Assembly: GCA_016278505.1 (NCBI GenBank)
Contig: JADQBQ010000043.1
Coordinates: 1-64,000 of the forward strand
From: Clostridiales bacterium
Lineage (GTDB): Bacteria; Bacillota; Desulfotomaculia; Desulfotomaculales; VENG01
Direction of reading: 5' to 3'
DNA: 64,000 bases
Within the stretch, counting starts at the first letter, position 1; each line of letters starts with the position of its first letter. A program made the position numbers and the translations under genes. Below the pieces are notes generated by a model. The model was given only the letters and a program-made list of their open reading frames with translations, did no database searches and was not told the origin of the DNA. Of the stretch, positions 53,387 to 62,598 are shown piece by piece.

Positions 53387-53959
53387 TTAATAAAACTTTC
53401 TACGCTGCATGTGGTCCTGCACATCCATAAGGGTTTCTCCGAATCGTTGGAAATGAACTACTTCCCTTTCTCGCAGGAAAAGCAACACATCTTTTACCTG
53501 AGGGTCGTCGGTCAGGTGCAGTAAGTTTTCGTATACAGCCCGGGCTTTTTGTTCTGCCGCCAAATTTTCATGCAGGTCCGCCACCGGATCGCCTGTGGCG
53601 GAAACGTAAGCCGCTACCCAGGGGTTTCCGGCGGCGTTTTCCCAATACAGAGCCCTGTCATGGTCTGCATAATGAGCTCCTAGATCGGCGGCCTTAATAG
53701 CCTCGATAGAGGCACCCTCCAGCAACTTGTATACTAGTGTGGCCACTACTTCCATGTGGGCAAGTTCTTCCGTACCGATATCGGTCAATACCCCCTTTGC
53801 TTTGCCGGTGGGCATTGTGTATCGCATGTTTAGGTAACGGAGCGATGCTGATAATTCTCCCTCCGGCCCACCGTACTGAGTGATGACATATTTAGCCATG
53901 CGGGGATCAGGAGCTGTAACCCGGACGGGTACCTGCAGTTTCTTTTCATACAGCCACAT
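53387..53959 (-). CDS. cotJC: Spore coat protein CotJC (manganese-catalase fold)
   Basis: 190 aa. GGPEGELSASLRYLNMRYTM, TDIGTEELAHMEVVATLVY and VVHFQRFGETL supply the Glu/His ligands of a di-manganese centre. Third gene of cotJABC, transcribed in the mother cell (SigE in relatives) and built into the spore coat. Confidence 0.95.
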   Translation of the reverse strand: MWLYEKKLQVPVRVTAPDPRMAKYVITQYGGPEGELSASLRYLNMRYTMPTGKAKGVLTDIGTEELAHMEVVATLVYKLLEGASIEAIKAADLGAHYADHDRALYWENAAGNPWVAAYVSATGDPVADLHENLAAEQKARAVYENLLHLTDDPQVKDVLLFLREREVVHFQRFGETLMDVQDHMQRRKFY

Positions 53960-53998
53960 ATTAACATTCCTTTCTTAAAAATTTTGATTTATACTAAC

Positions 53999-54262
53999 TT
54001 AGTACTTTATTTCCCACGGCCATGGGCTTTCCACCCAGGTCCAGCTGTCTTGCATAACCGGAGAATAACCGAAATTGACCAGGGGTCCGTATACCTTTTC
54101 ATATTTGCGAACAGCTTGCATTAAGTCGCGGTGTACATTGTTGTACATTTCCAACGCCCGCCGATCTCCCGGGTGCGTATCCAGGAATAAGTTCAAATCC
54201 ACCGCTACAAAAGACAACTCCTGTATTTTGCGCAGCAATAGGGATTGGCTGCGAGAGTCCAT
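53999..54262 (-). CDS. cotJB: Spore coat protein CotJB
   Basis: 87 aa. LRKIQELSFVAVDLNLFLDT, NVHRDLMQAVRKYEKVYGPL and SWTWVESPWPWE are typical CotJB sequence. Lies between cotJA and cotJC in the same operon. Confidence 0.93.
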   Translation of the reverse strand: MDSRSQSLLLRKIQELSFVAVDLNLFLDTHPGDRRALEMYNNVHRDLMQAVRKYEKVYGPLVNFGYSPVMQDSWTWVESPWPWEIKY

Positions 54263-54279
54263 TAAAAATCACCTCCGTT

Positions 54280-54498
54280 TTAATAGTGATAAGGACGGTA
54301 CAATTCGGGAAACATGGTACCCACTTCCAAAGCTTTGCCTGGGGGGTAAACCTGCCCGAGTCTTTGGATGGGTACGTACGCCCGTGCCAGTTCCATACCC
54401 GGTGAGGGTGGACAGTACCCGACCGGCTGACTTTGATCTTGATATGGCACTGCTTGAGTACTCTTAGGCTCAGGGTTTTGATCACTGTTCCTATACAT
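54280..54498 (-). CDS. cotJA: Spore coat-associated protein CotJA
   Basis: 72 aa from ATG 54498 (MYRNSDQNPEPK), GGAGGTG upstream. ARAYVPIQRLGQVYPPGKAL and the ending FPELYRPYHY are conserved in CotJA. First gene of the cotJ operon. Confidence 0.9.
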   Translation of the reverse strand: MYRNSDQNPEPKSTQAVPYQDQSQPVGYCPPSPGMELARAYVPIQRLGQVYPPGKALEVGTMFPELYRPYHY

Positions 54499-54626
54499 GT
54501 AAAACACCTCCGGTTTTAGTATTTATTTACAATAATATGCAATCTGCGACAGATGCGTTCCATTTCAAGCAAATCCCATGCAAAACGATACCTGGTAATA
54601 CAGGCGTGGGACAGTAGGATAAAAGT

Positions 54627-54664
54627 CCTTATGTAAATCCACCCACAGTCCGATTTACATAGGG
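54627..54664. repeat. Inverted repeat upstream of cotJ
   Basis: CCTTATGTAAATC / GATTTACATAGGG, 13-bp arms with one mismatch, spacer 12. Possible operator or leftover element in the cotJA upstream space. Confidence 0.5.
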
Positions 54665-54843
54665 GCTGCTATGTTAGACAATATGGATGTAGAAAAAAGA
54701 CAAAATTCCAACTATATTAAGGATTTATGCTGAAAATAGAACCGAAGCATTAAAAATTTGAAAAGCTTGACAGCATGCAAAAGTAAAAAGGATTCTCTTA
54801 AACAGATTGGAGAGTAATACCATATCGCAAATTTCCTTTCCTT

Positions 54844-54871
54844 CCCCACTTTTTTGTGGGGGATTTTTTTT
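54844..54871 (+). terminator. Intrinsic terminator without an evident gene
   Basis: CCCCAC / GTGGGG with eight T, plus strand. No gene precedes it on this strand. Confidence 0.6.
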
Positions 54872-54894
54872 GCTTTAAATGAGGCAGTGGAATA

Positions 54895-54923
54895 GGGGGC
54901 AAGCAAGAACCGTCCCTACTTGC
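54895..54923. repeat. Dispersed intergenic repeat A, copy 5
   Basis: GGGGGCAAGC then AAGAACCGTCCCTACTTGC, one base changed from copies 1-3. Confidence 0.8.
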
Positions 54924-54995
54924 TGCGTGATTTTTTTTCTGTTATCCGGAGAAAATATGACGGAACTATATTTAATCGATTGGGAGGTAATTTTG

Positions 54996-55382
54996 ATGTT
55001 AAACCCCGGAGAGCGTTCTATACTGGCTTATTTCGGCTCCAGCGGGGATGCCGAAAAGGCATCGGAAAAGCTTAAAAATATGGGGTATAAAGATGTGCAG
55101 GTGGACCGGGTTTCTAAGTTTGGAGTGAACCATGACGATGAATACAATAATCCCATGATGGGCAGGGCCGAAACAGGCACCGGCCTCACCCTTTATTCTG
55201 CCAACACTGATAAGTTGAGTAATTCCGATACCAGGGTGCTAATGGGAGCCGATCCGTCGGTAAGCGGCTTTGCCGGCAATGAAATGGCCGGCGGAGAAGC
55301 CTTCTTGGTTACTGTGGTTACTACCGATGTCGGTTTTGACCTGGCAGAAAAGGTGCTCAAGCAGCATGGGGCCCAACTCTAA
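54996..55382 (+). CDS. Hypothetical protein
   Basis: 128 aa from ATG 54996, GGGAGG upstream. The N-terminal ~45 residues (SILAYFGSSGDAEKASEKLKNMGYKDVQVDRVS) look like a small alpha/beta domain also seen in SPOR-like or stress proteins with EAE.A...L...G pattern. The C-terminus (EAFLVTVVTTDVGFDLAEKVLKQHGA) resembles a second such unit. No exact family recognised. Followed by a small gene 20 nt on. Confidence 0.65.
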   Translation: MLNPGERSILAYFGSSGDAEKASEKLKNMGYKDVQVDRVSKFGVNHDDEYNNPMMGRAETGTGLTLYSANTDKLSNSDTRVLMGADPSVSGFAGNEMAGGEAFLVTVVTTDVGFDLAEKVLKQHGAQL

Positions 55383-55402
55383 GAAAAAAGGTGGTGTTTT
55401 GC

Positions 55403-55591
55403 ATGGATAGGCCTGATAAACTTCCCGCACTGACTGAAAATTTGCGCAAAAATATGGAGAACCCTGTTCTTTCTCCCGAACAGGCGGATTTGTTAGATTC
55501 CGGTTATGTAGATAATTTCGACGAAGCCTTAGAACTCCTGGAAAAATCAGAGCAAGTAAAGCCAGATTATCTGGACAAACCGTATTTTTAA
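55403..55591 (+). CDS. Small hypothetical protein
   Basis: 62 aa from ATG 55403, AAAGGTGG upstream. Acidic (LSPEQADLLDSGYVDNFDEALELLEK). Likely co-transcribed with the gene at 54996. Confidence 0.6.
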   Translation: MDRPDKLPALTENLRKNMENPVLSPEQADLLDSGYVDNFDEALELLEKSEQVKPDYLDKPYF

Positions 55592-56094
55592 ATGGAAATT
55601 GCCGGTGTACTGGAAAGAAAACAATTAGGGTCGTAACTTAGGGGTTAAATTTTAGGCAGGATTACAGGATTTGCAGGATGCTTTAGGGTGTGCTTTGGGG
55701 CCTTAAAAAACATTTTTAAATCATTTGTATTAATATTTTGGAATGTATACACAAACTAGAATGAAAATTTATTTCCGTAAATAAAACATCTTGGGTCGTA
55801 CTTTTGGGACAACAATTTTTGACAGGATTAAAAGGATAAGTAATGGAGTTTATCTGATTTGGAAACAAAAATAGTAGAGTGTAAATTTACATTTGGTAAA
55901 TACCTAAAGAATGCATGCAAAAATCCCATATATCCCGGGCATTTTCGTAAAAACCTTACCCAAAAGAAAATCCCAAACAAAAAAGACCTCAAAGTACGGC
56001 CTTAAATGCTGCGACACCCCGATATGCTTGTGTTTGAAGCTGAATTTGGATAAAATGGTACTACAGTTCAATTGGTCCAAGGGAGTGCTTTATT
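55592..56094. other. Intergenic with two copies of repeat C
   Basis: No gene seen. Repeat C at 55655-55680 (GGCAGGATTACAGGATTTGC) and a partial copy at 55822-55842 (TTGACAGGATTAAAAGGAT). The ribosome site GGGAG for the next gene is at 56081. Confidence 0.6.
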
Positions 56095-57033
56095 TTGAAA
56101 CGAGTAGTAAGCGTAAGCCTTGGCTCGTCCAAACGGGATCACAAAGTGGAAACCGAACTTTTGGGAGAAAAATTTGAAATCAGCCGCAGGGGAACAGATG
56201 GCGACTTTAAAAAAGCCATGCAGATAATTCAGGAATTGGATGGCTCAATTGATGCCATAGGTTTAGGCGGCATAGATGTTTACGTATATGCCGGCAAAAA
56301 GCGCTATGCCTTGGCCGACGGTTTGAAATTAATGCGGGCCGCTAAGGTTACTCCGGTGGTGGACGGCAGCGGTCTTAAAAATACACTGGAACGGGAAACT
56401 GTTCGCTATTTATTAAAAAATACTAATTATATTAAACCCCATACAAAAGTGCTCATGGTGAGCGGTGTGGATCGTTTCGGCATGGCCCAGGCCTTTTCCG
56501 AAGCCGGGTGTAATTTAACACTGGGGGACCTGATGTTTGGTCTGGGTATTCTCCATCCTATAAAATCAGTGGAAAAGCTGGAAAGCGTGGCCAGGAAATT
56601 GCTGCCTATAATTTCTCATTTGCCCTTTGGCTTGCTTTATCCTACGGGGAAAAAACAGGATGCCCAAAATGAAGCGAAGGCGAACAAGTTCGCTCGTTTT
56701 TATCTGGAATCAGAGATTATTGCAGGCGACTACCATTATATCAAAAAATATCTACCCCCCAAATTGCCGGGCAAACTGGTTATCACCAACACCACTACCA
56801 GGGATGACGTAAACATGCTGAGGGAGCGGGGTGCGGCAGCGTTGATTACAACGACACCTGTGCTTGACGGACGTTCTTTTGGGACCAATGTCATGGAGGG
56901 CGTTCTGGTTGCCCTTGCCGGTAAGCCCTGGGACCAAATTACCGTGGATGAATACGTGGATTTACTGGCTCGGCTTGAATTTGAGCCGCAAATAATACAA
57001 TTACAGAAGGATTCAACCATAGGTACGGCATAA
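56095..57033 (+). CDS. Conserved protein, annotated elsewhere as quinate 5-dehydrogenase-like
   Basis: 312 aa, TTG 56095 with AAGGGAG. Sequence such as VVSVSLGSSKRDHKVETELLG, IDAIGLGGIDVYVYAGKKRY, MLRERGAAALITTTPVLDGRSFGTNVMEG fits a conserved clostridial family often labelled quinate/shikimate dehydrogenase-like. I see no clear NAD-binding G.G..G, so the enzymatic name is doubtful. Confidence 0.6.
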   Translation: MKRVVSVSLGSSKRDHKVETELLGEKFEISRRGTDGDFKKAMQIIQELDGSIDAIGLGGIDVYVYAGKKRYALADGLKLMRAAKVTPVVDGSGLKNTLERETVRYLLKNTNYIKPHTKVLMVSGVDRFGMAQAFSEAGCNLTLGDLMFGLGILHPIKSVEKLESVARKLLPIISHLPFGLLYPTGKKQDAQNEAKANKFARFYLESEIIAGDYHYIKKYLPPKLPGKLVITNTTTRDDVNMLRERGAAALITTTPVLDGRSFGTNVMEGVLVALAGKPWDQITVDEYVDLLARLEFEPQIIQLQKDSTIGTA

Positions 57034-57039
57034 AAAATG

Positions 57040-57068
57040 TAAAAAGGGTACAGGCACCTTTTTTTTAA
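57040..57068 (+). terminator. Intrinsic terminator
   Basis: AAAAAGGGT / GCACCTTTTT arms with a T run, after the gene ending at 57033. Confidence 0.6.
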
Positions 57069-57100
57069 AAAAATCAAAATCAGGAGCCCTGTTCCCTTTT

Positions 57101-57979
57101 TTATATGCCTATAGCCTTGTATACCTCATTGTCCACGGCATTATCATACCGCATGCCTTTGTCTTTCCTAAATTGTATTACTCCTTTTTCCATACCTCCA
57201 CCCCATATCCCATCAATGGGACCGTCATAATAACCGTATCTTTGCAACAACCTTTGGATCTCCATCACGTCGGATCCCCTTTCGTTGTGGCGCATCATTC
57301 TGAAATTAGGTGCCCTGTAGGTGAATGGGTTGCCGATAATGATAATGCGGCTGTCTGCTTGCACCCAAGGGTAAATCTCCTCTACATTGATGTTATTCAT
57401 ACGTATACACCCGTGGCTGGCATAACTGCCGATACTGTTAGGTTTGTTAGTGCCGTGCACTCCGTATAATCCCCAGGGAACTGTAATACCAATCCACCTG
57501 GTCCCAAAACCTGTTCCCCAATTCAGTGCCTTTCGCTGTACCTGCCAGTTCCCAATGGGAGTGGGAGTTTTTCTTTTTCCTACGGCCACCGCATATTTGC
57601 GGTAAGGCTCGCCGTTATCCAAAACAGTAAGTACTCTGCTCCTGGTATCTATTAACAAATCAACTTTTCCCGCAGGTGGGGGTACTTCATTTTTGGCAGT
57701 CATGCTACTTGCGGAATTTGCTACTGTTTCTTGGGTGGTTAGTCCTGCCACCCCATCCGGTGTTAAGCCCTTTGCCCTTTGAAAGCTAATCACCGCTTGT
57801 TCGGTTTTGGGGCCAAAAACGCCGTCTATTTTCCCATTGTAAAAATCCATTTGTGCTAACTCTTTCTGCAGCCTCAATACATCACTACCACAGATATTCG
57901 GTGTTATCAAAGCTAGGTCCCTGCCTGGGTCGGTAAGTGCTTCGCACGCAGAACACTGAGCAGCGACCGTGGGTAACAT
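57101..57979 (-). CDS. L,D-transpeptidase with two peptidoglycan-binding domains
   Basis: 292 aa from ATG 57979. PG-binding domain 1 at ~33-82 (LRLQKELAQMDFYNGKIDGVFG), YkuD catalytic domain ~104-215 with HGTNKP and the SHGCIRMNN cysteine motif, PG-binding domain 2 at the C-terminus (IQRLLQRYGYYDGPIDGIWG). Upstream, in frame, lies a perfect signal peptide (QIVLFLVILCSAQLTVML) with no ATG/GTG/TTG; the real start may be ATA 58045 or ATT 58048 behind GAAGGTGG. Forms 3-3 cross-links. Confidence 0.85.
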   Translation of the reverse strand: MLPTVAAQCSACEALTDPGRDLALITPNICGSDVLRLQKELAQMDFYNGKIDGVFGPKTEQAVISFQRAKGLTPDGVAGLTTQETVANSASSMTAKNEVPPPAGKVDLLIDTRSRVLTVLDNGEPYRKYAVAVGKRKTPTPIGNWQVQRKALNWGTGFGTRWIGITVPWGLYGVHGTNKPNSIGSYASHGCIRMNNINVEEIYPWVQADSRIIIIGNPFTYRAPNFRMMRHNERGSDVMEIQRLLQRYGYYDGPIDGIWGGGMEKGVIQFRKDKGMRYDNAVDNEVYKAIGI

Positions 57980-58143
57980 TACCGTTAACTGGGCCGAACA
58001 AAGGATGACCAGAAAGAGAACGATTTGTGGAAGTTGCTTTTGTATAATACCACCTTCTTCAAGAAAGATATAAAAACAGTCATATCTTACCCTGTTGTCT
58101 GCATATATATAAGTAAATGGACAAACCCGGCAGGAGGGATGAT

Positions 58144-58731
58144 ATGAGAAAATGCTCCATTGGAATTATTTTGTTGCTGGCTATTTGTTTAGTGGGATGC
58201 TCTTCACCACCGGAGGATTCAAGTAGCAGTGAACAAATAACGGAGGTAAACGGCAGCGGTCTGACCAAAACCCCTGAGATGCCGAGTGATTCTTCTACCG
58301 TCGCCGAGCCCGTTAACGGAGAAACCACCACCATAGTGCTTTACTTTGCCGGAGGTGACGGTAATCTTGTTCCTGAACAGCGGGAAGTTCCCAAAGTAAC
58401 AGGGATTGCGCGTAAAACCATGGAGGAGCTGTGCAAAGGGCCTCAAACCGATGGACTACAGAGTACGCTTCCGGCGGGCACCGAGCTTTTGGATATAAAT
58501 ATCAGGGACGGCCTTTGTACCGTGGACTTTTCACAGGAATTGGTTGATAACCACCCCGGTGGATCTTCCGGTGAATTGCTCACTATTTATTCCATTGTGA
58601 ATACCCTTACTCAGTTTTCCAGTATCCATCAGGTGGCCTTCCTCATTGAGGGGCAGCAGGTTGAGACTTTAGCCGGACACATGGATTTAACGATACCGAT
58701 ACAAAGGAACCCTGATATATTAAAAGGTTAA
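58144..58731 (+). CDS. GerMN-domain lipoprotein
   Basis: 195 aa, ATG 58144 with GGAGGGATG. Lipobox LVGC, a low-complexity Ser/Thr/Pro linker, then one GerMN domain (TTIVLYFAGGDGNLVPEQREV, NTLTQFSSIHQVAFLIEGQ). B. subtilis GerM has two such domains and sits beside rph, as this gene does a few kilobases away. Spore envelope role is inferred from that synteny. Confidence 0.9.
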   Translation: MRKCSIGIILLLAICLVGCSSPPEDSSSSEQITEVNGSGLTKTPEMPSDSSTVAEPVNGETTTIVLYFAGGDGNLVPEQREVPKVTGIARKTMEELCKGPQTDGLQSTLPAGTELLDINIRDGLCTVDFSQELVDNHPGGSSGELLTIYSIVNTLTQFSSIHQVAFLIEGQQVETLAGHMDLTIPIQRNPDILKG

Positions 58732-58732
58732 A

Positions 58733-58761
58733 ATAACCCTTGCCAAGGGTTATTTTTTTGT
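58733..58761 (+). terminator. Rho-independent terminator
   Basis: AATAACCCTTG / AAGGGTTATT with seven T. Confidence 0.85.
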
Positions 58762-58957
58762 TTGAAATTAAACAATTGGAACTATTTGTAGATATCTTCC
58801 GTCTAAATTTATAGGAAATACTGGGATTCTACATGCTAAACGGCTGGTAGATATATGAAACAGTTATTTAGTGAAGGATTTCCGGGAAAAGTGTTGAATT
58901 TAAGGGGGTGTTTGGAAACTATTTTAAAAAATGATAAAACGGAAAAGGAGTTAAACC

Positions 58958-61219
58958 ATGCCGACAGAGACAAAAAGACATTGGCGTAACACAGGTTGGT
59001 TGATCAGTTTGACTTTTTGCCTTGCTTTTTTGCTTGGATATCCAGGGTTGGGCGCCGCCGCTTCAGTGGCAGTGGTGGATGCTTCCTCGTTAAATGTGCG
59101 CAGCGGGCCGGGCCCGCAACACGGTATAAGTGACCGCGTCATAAAAGGAGACCAATTGCCGGTGTTGGAACAGCGGGGGGATTGGTACAAAGTTCGTCTG
59201 GCTAGCGGAAGTGCCGGCTGGGTCGCCGGTTGGCTGGTAAATATAAAAGAAGAGCAAGTAGTAATCAAGACCGGTGTTCTGAATGTGCGTGGGGGGCCGG
59301 GAACCGGAAATGCCAAAGTGGGCACAGTACATAGCGGAAACAAGCTTCAGGTTCTGGATTCATCCGGTGATTGGTACAAAGTTAAACTTCCCAGCGGCAG
59401 CAGTGGCTGGGTTGCCGGTTGGCTGGTAGAAGTGGAGACAACACAGGCACCAGAGAAAGGCACCGGCCAGCCAAGTCAGAACACAGAGAATGAAAATAAA
59501 AAGGCTGTGGTAAAAGGTACTTTAAATGTGCGGTCCGGTCCCGGTACGTCCAATAACATAGTAGCCCGCGCGGAAAGTGGGGATAAACTGCCTATAATAG
59601 AATCCTCAGGTGGGTGGTGTAAGGTGCAACTGCCCGGCGGGAAGACAGGTTGGGTAGCCGGTTGGCTGGTAGAAGTGGAGACAACACAAGCACCAGAGAC
59701 AGGCACCGACCAGCCAAGTCAGAACACTGACAATTTGAATAAACATGCCGTGGTAAACGGTACTTTAAATGTGCGGTCCGGTCCTGGCACGTCCAACGAC
59801 ATAGTAACCCGCGTGGAAAGTGGAGATAAACTGCCTATAATAGAATCCTCAGGTGGGTGGTGCAGGGTGCAGCTGCCCGATGGGAAGACAGGGTGGGTCG
59901 CCGGTTGGCTGGTGGACATAGAGGGGACAACTGTTCCTGGTACCAGCAGCGATACTGGTACCGGGAACGGCCAGCCAAAAGAGGATACGGAAAGTATAAG
60001 CAAACAGGCCGTGGTCAAGGAAAGTGCTCTAAATGTGCGTAGTGGACCTGGGACCTCCAACGATATAGTGGCCCGCGTCAAAGAAGGAGATAAGTTGCCC
60101 ATAGTAGAGTCCTCAGACGGGTGGTGCAAAGTACAGTTGCCCGGCGGGGGCATGGGCTGGGTCGCCGGCTGGTTGGTCGATATCAAATCTATATCAAAGC
60201 AGCCTGAAGAGAGCGAAAGTGATGAAGGTAAACCGGACTTGGATTTGGGCAGTGAGCCAGAACCTGATTCCGGTGAGGAGCCGGGACAGAAGGAGGAAGA
60301 TGCGGCTAATCCACAGTTGACTAAGTTACACGTGCGGGAATCAGACGGTCGCGTAATGGTAAATATAACCGCCACCGTTTCCATGGAACACAACATTTTT
60401 ACCTTGACCGGACCTGATCGATTGGTTGTTGATTTAATAGGTGTTAAGCCCGGCGATATCCCGGAAGAACTGGATGTAAGCAGTAAGTTGGTTAGTCGGC
60501 TGCGTACCGGCTGGTTTGATAAAAACCCTAATACTGTACGCCTGGTATTTGACGTTAAGGATTCTATTTTATTTTCTGCCCAATCGATTAACGACGGCAG
60601 GGAATTGGCTTTGGAAATGTATGTACCTGAATTGGGGGACTCCCTGCGTAACAAGGTAATAGCCATAGACCCCGGTCATGGCGGGAGTGAGCCCGGCACA
60701 CACGGGTCCACCGGCATAGCAGAAAAATATATAAATTTGGATGTAGCCCTTTTAACTGCCCACTTGCTCAGACAAAATGGGGCCCGGGTGGTATTAACCA
60801 GGTCAGATGATACATTTGTAGGTCTGGAAGAACGTACGGATATAGCCCGCAGGGCCGAAGCAGACATTTTTGTCAGCATACACATGAACGCCAACCCCGT
60901 CACTTCTAAGAGCGGCACCAGTACCTATTACCGCCGTGATGATATTACCGGTCTGGGAGTGTCGCAGGCGGATAACCTGAGTTTGGCCCGGGGGGTTCAA
61001 GGTGAATTATTAAAATCTTTGGGCCGCCGTGATCTCGGTGTGAAACAGGCCAATTTTGTAGTGTTGCGCACGGCTGTTATGCCGGCTGTGCTGGCGGAAG
61101 TATCCTTTCTCTCTAACCTGGAAGAAGAGAGGCTATTGATGACCGATTCTTATAAGGCCAGGGCGGCTGAGGGAATAACCAAGGGAATTGTCAATTACTT
61201 CGCCCGCAAAGGCGAATAA
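58958..61219 (+). CDS. N-acetylmuramoyl-L-alanine amidase with five SH3 domains and AMIN
   Basis: 753 aa, AAAAGGAG before ATG 58958. Signal peptide, then five bacterial SH3 repeats (each ends GWVAGWLV; about 32-90, 96-152, 183-238, 254-309, 338-394), an acidic linker, an AMIN domain (HVRESDGRVMVNITATVS, ~450-550) and Amidase_3. Zinc ligands are in DPGHGGSEPG (H), GIAEKYINLDVA (E) and FVSIHMNAN (H); catalytic Glu in LAEVSFLSN. Repeats 3-5 are nearly alike, a recent expansion. It cuts the MurNAc-L-Ala bond of peptidoglycan. Confidence 0.95.
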   Translation: MPTETKRHWRNTGWLISLTFCLAFLLGYPGLGAAASVAVVDASSLNVRSGPGPQHGISDRVIKGDQLPVLEQRGDWYKVRLASGSAGWVAGWLVNIKEEQVVIKTGVLNVRGGPGTGNAKVGTVHSGNKLQVLDSSGDWYKVKLPSGSSGWVAGWLVEVETTQAPEKGTGQPSQNTENENKKAVVKGTLNVRSGPGTSNNIVARAESGDKLPIIESSGGWCKVQLPGGKTGWVAGWLVEVETTQAPETGTDQPSQNTDNLNKHAVVNGTLNVRSGPGTSNDIVTRVESGDKLPIIESSGGWCRVQLPDGKTGWVAGWLVDIEGTTVPGTSSDTGTGNGQPKEDTESISKQAVVKESALNVRSGPGTSNDIVARVKEGDKLPIVESSDGWCKVQLPGGGMGWVAGWLVDIKSISKQPEESESDEGKPDLDLGSEPEPDSGEEPGQKEEDAANPQLTKLHVRESDGRVMVNITATVSMEHNIFTLTGPDRLVVDLIGVKPGDIPEELDVSSKLVSRLRTGWFDKNPNTVRLVFDVKDSILFSAQSINDGRELALEMYVPELGDSLRNKVIAIDPGHGGSEPGTHGSTGIAEKYINLDVALLTAHLLRQNGARVVLTRSDDTFVGLEERTDIARRAEADIFVSIHMNANPVTSKSGTSTYYRRDDITGLGVSQADNLSLARGVQGELLKSLGRRDLGVKQANFVVLRTAVMPAVLAEVSFLSNLEEERLLMTDSYKARAAEGITKGIVNYFARKGE

Positions 61220-61268
61220 AAAACGGGGACCGTGCCCTTGAGATTAAGGGGACTGTTCCCGTTTTTTA
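61219..61268 (+). terminator. Intrinsic terminator
   Basis: AAAAACGGG..., inner GTGCCCTT/AAGGGGAC, ...CCCGTTTTTT. The loops contain the GGGACCG/GGGACTG core of the repeat A type. Confidence 0.8.
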
Positions 61269-61278
61269 ATGTCTATTC

Positions 61279-61572
61279 TTAGAAAAGGGTATTTTCAATC
61301 CAGCTACGAACTTCTTTGTTAATGGGATAAAGCCCGTCTTTGTCGGGCGAGATGCCCTGGACCCGTAAAGCTTGCTCTAGCATATCCCCAGGAGGCTGTA
61401 TGTCTAAGGTGGTGCTCTGGCTGTAATTTTGCTTCATATGGTACAGTGCCAACCGGGCCTCGTTGTCCAAAACATCGATTACAAAGGTATACCCGGCCGG
61501 CCTGGGCGCTGTGAATTCACTTTCTAAGGAAAGGTTCCACCGGATCTCTTCCTTAGTTTGTGGGTAATACAT
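61279..61572 (-). CDS. Hypothetical protein
   Basis: 97 aa, ATG 61572 with AAGGAG. Soluble, no motif recognised (LSLESEFTAPRPAGYTFVIDVLDNEARLAL split by charged turns). Convergent with the amidase gene. Confidence 0.6.
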   Translation of the reverse strand: MYYPQTKEEIRWNLSLESEFTAPRPAGYTFVIDVLDNEARLALYHMKQNYSQSTTLDIQPPGDMLEQALRVQGISPDKDGLYPINKEVRSWIENTLF

Positions 61573-61827
61573 CTGCTCACTCCTTGTTTACTTGGTATGG
61601 ATTTTTAGAAAGCTTACTAATTTCTTTACTTACATATTTGCCATTGTATGTTTATGGGATACCATTTAGTGATAAATTAATGTACACTGGCCTCAGACCA
61701 AGGATAAGTGTGCCGCCAGTACGGGACGGTAGCTTGAAAACATGGCCTTACTTTTGGATATAACTATGGAAGAACCTTTAAGTGGGCTTTGCCCTTCAGC
61801 TAGGCATGGTTTAGGGAAGGAGGATTT
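61573..61827. other. Intergenic, nothing identified
   Basis: No gene, clear promoter or repeat found before the ribosome site GGAAGGAGG of the gene at 61828. Confidence 0.5.
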
Positions 61828-62598
61828 ATGTTGCAACTTACGGTATTAGGCCGTTGGGCCCCGTACCCACGGGCCGGCGGGGCCTGCTCCGGTTACCTGG
61901 TACGGGCGGGAAACACTAATATTATGCTGGATGCGGGTAACGGTACATTCAGTAACCTGTGCCGGAATATGGATATGCGGCGGCTTGATGCTTTACTGCT
62001 CTCTCACCTTCACCCGGATCATTATACGGACTTGTATTGCCTGCAGCATGCCATGGATTGGGCGGTGAAACAGAGGGGGCGACCGTATCCTTTAAATGTA
62101 TATATGCCTACGGAGCCGGCGGAAGTCTTTAATGCATTTAAGTCAAAACCGGGCCTTAATGTGCTCCCTTACGAAAGGCTGCCCCTGGATCAGGAGCAGG
62201 GTCTGAATTTGCGCCGGGCAGAGGTGGGGGGAATGTCCCTGCGGTTTCTGGCGGTGCCCCACAGCAAGCCGGGTTATGCGGTTTCGATTAAGGCAGGCGA
62301 GAAAACGCTGGTCTTTTCCGGGGACTGTGCTCCCAACGAAAATCTAACTACCCTGGCCCATGGAGCGGATATATATTTGAGTGAGGCAAGTGGCCTGGAC
62401 GGGGACGCTGATTATTTATACGGTAAGCACCATACTGCCCGCCAGGCAGGAGAAACCGCCTCCCGGGCAGAGGTGAAGAGGTTGATACTGACGCATTTCT
62501 GGCCCGAGCACCCGGTGGAGGAATTGCTACGCCAGGCAGGGGAAGGCTTCGGCGGCCCGGTTGAGCCGGCGGTGGAGAATGAGAGCTATTATGCGTGA
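61828..62598 (+). CDS. MBL-fold metallohydrolase
   Basis: 256 aa. Zinc motif SHLHPDHYTDL, later VPHSKPGYAV, FSGDCAP and YLSEAS, all positions of a metallo-beta-lactamase fold related to RNase Z/ElaC-like hydrolases. ILTHFWPEHP is the C-terminal ligand. GAAGGAGG before ATG 61828. Substrate unknown. Confidence 0.88.
   Translation: MLQLTVLGRWAPYPRAGGACSGYLVRAGNTNIMLDAGNGTFSNLCRNMDMRRLDALLLSHLHPDHYTDLYCLQHAMDWAVKQRGRPYPLNVYMPTEPAEVFNAFKSKPGLNVLPYERLPLDQEQGLNLRRAEVGGMSLRFLAVPHSKPGYAVSIKAGEKTLVFSGDCAPNENLTTLAHGADIYLSEASGLDGDADYLYGKHHTARQAGETASRAEVKRLILTHFWPEHPVEELLRQAGEGFGGPVEPAVENESYYA

Noticed and set aside
59070-60150. Tandem DNA repeats as a CRISPR-like array
   Set aside because: The repeats are coding (SH3 domains in one frame), about 180 nt long, with no CRISPR-type spacers. 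No array was seen anywhere in the window.
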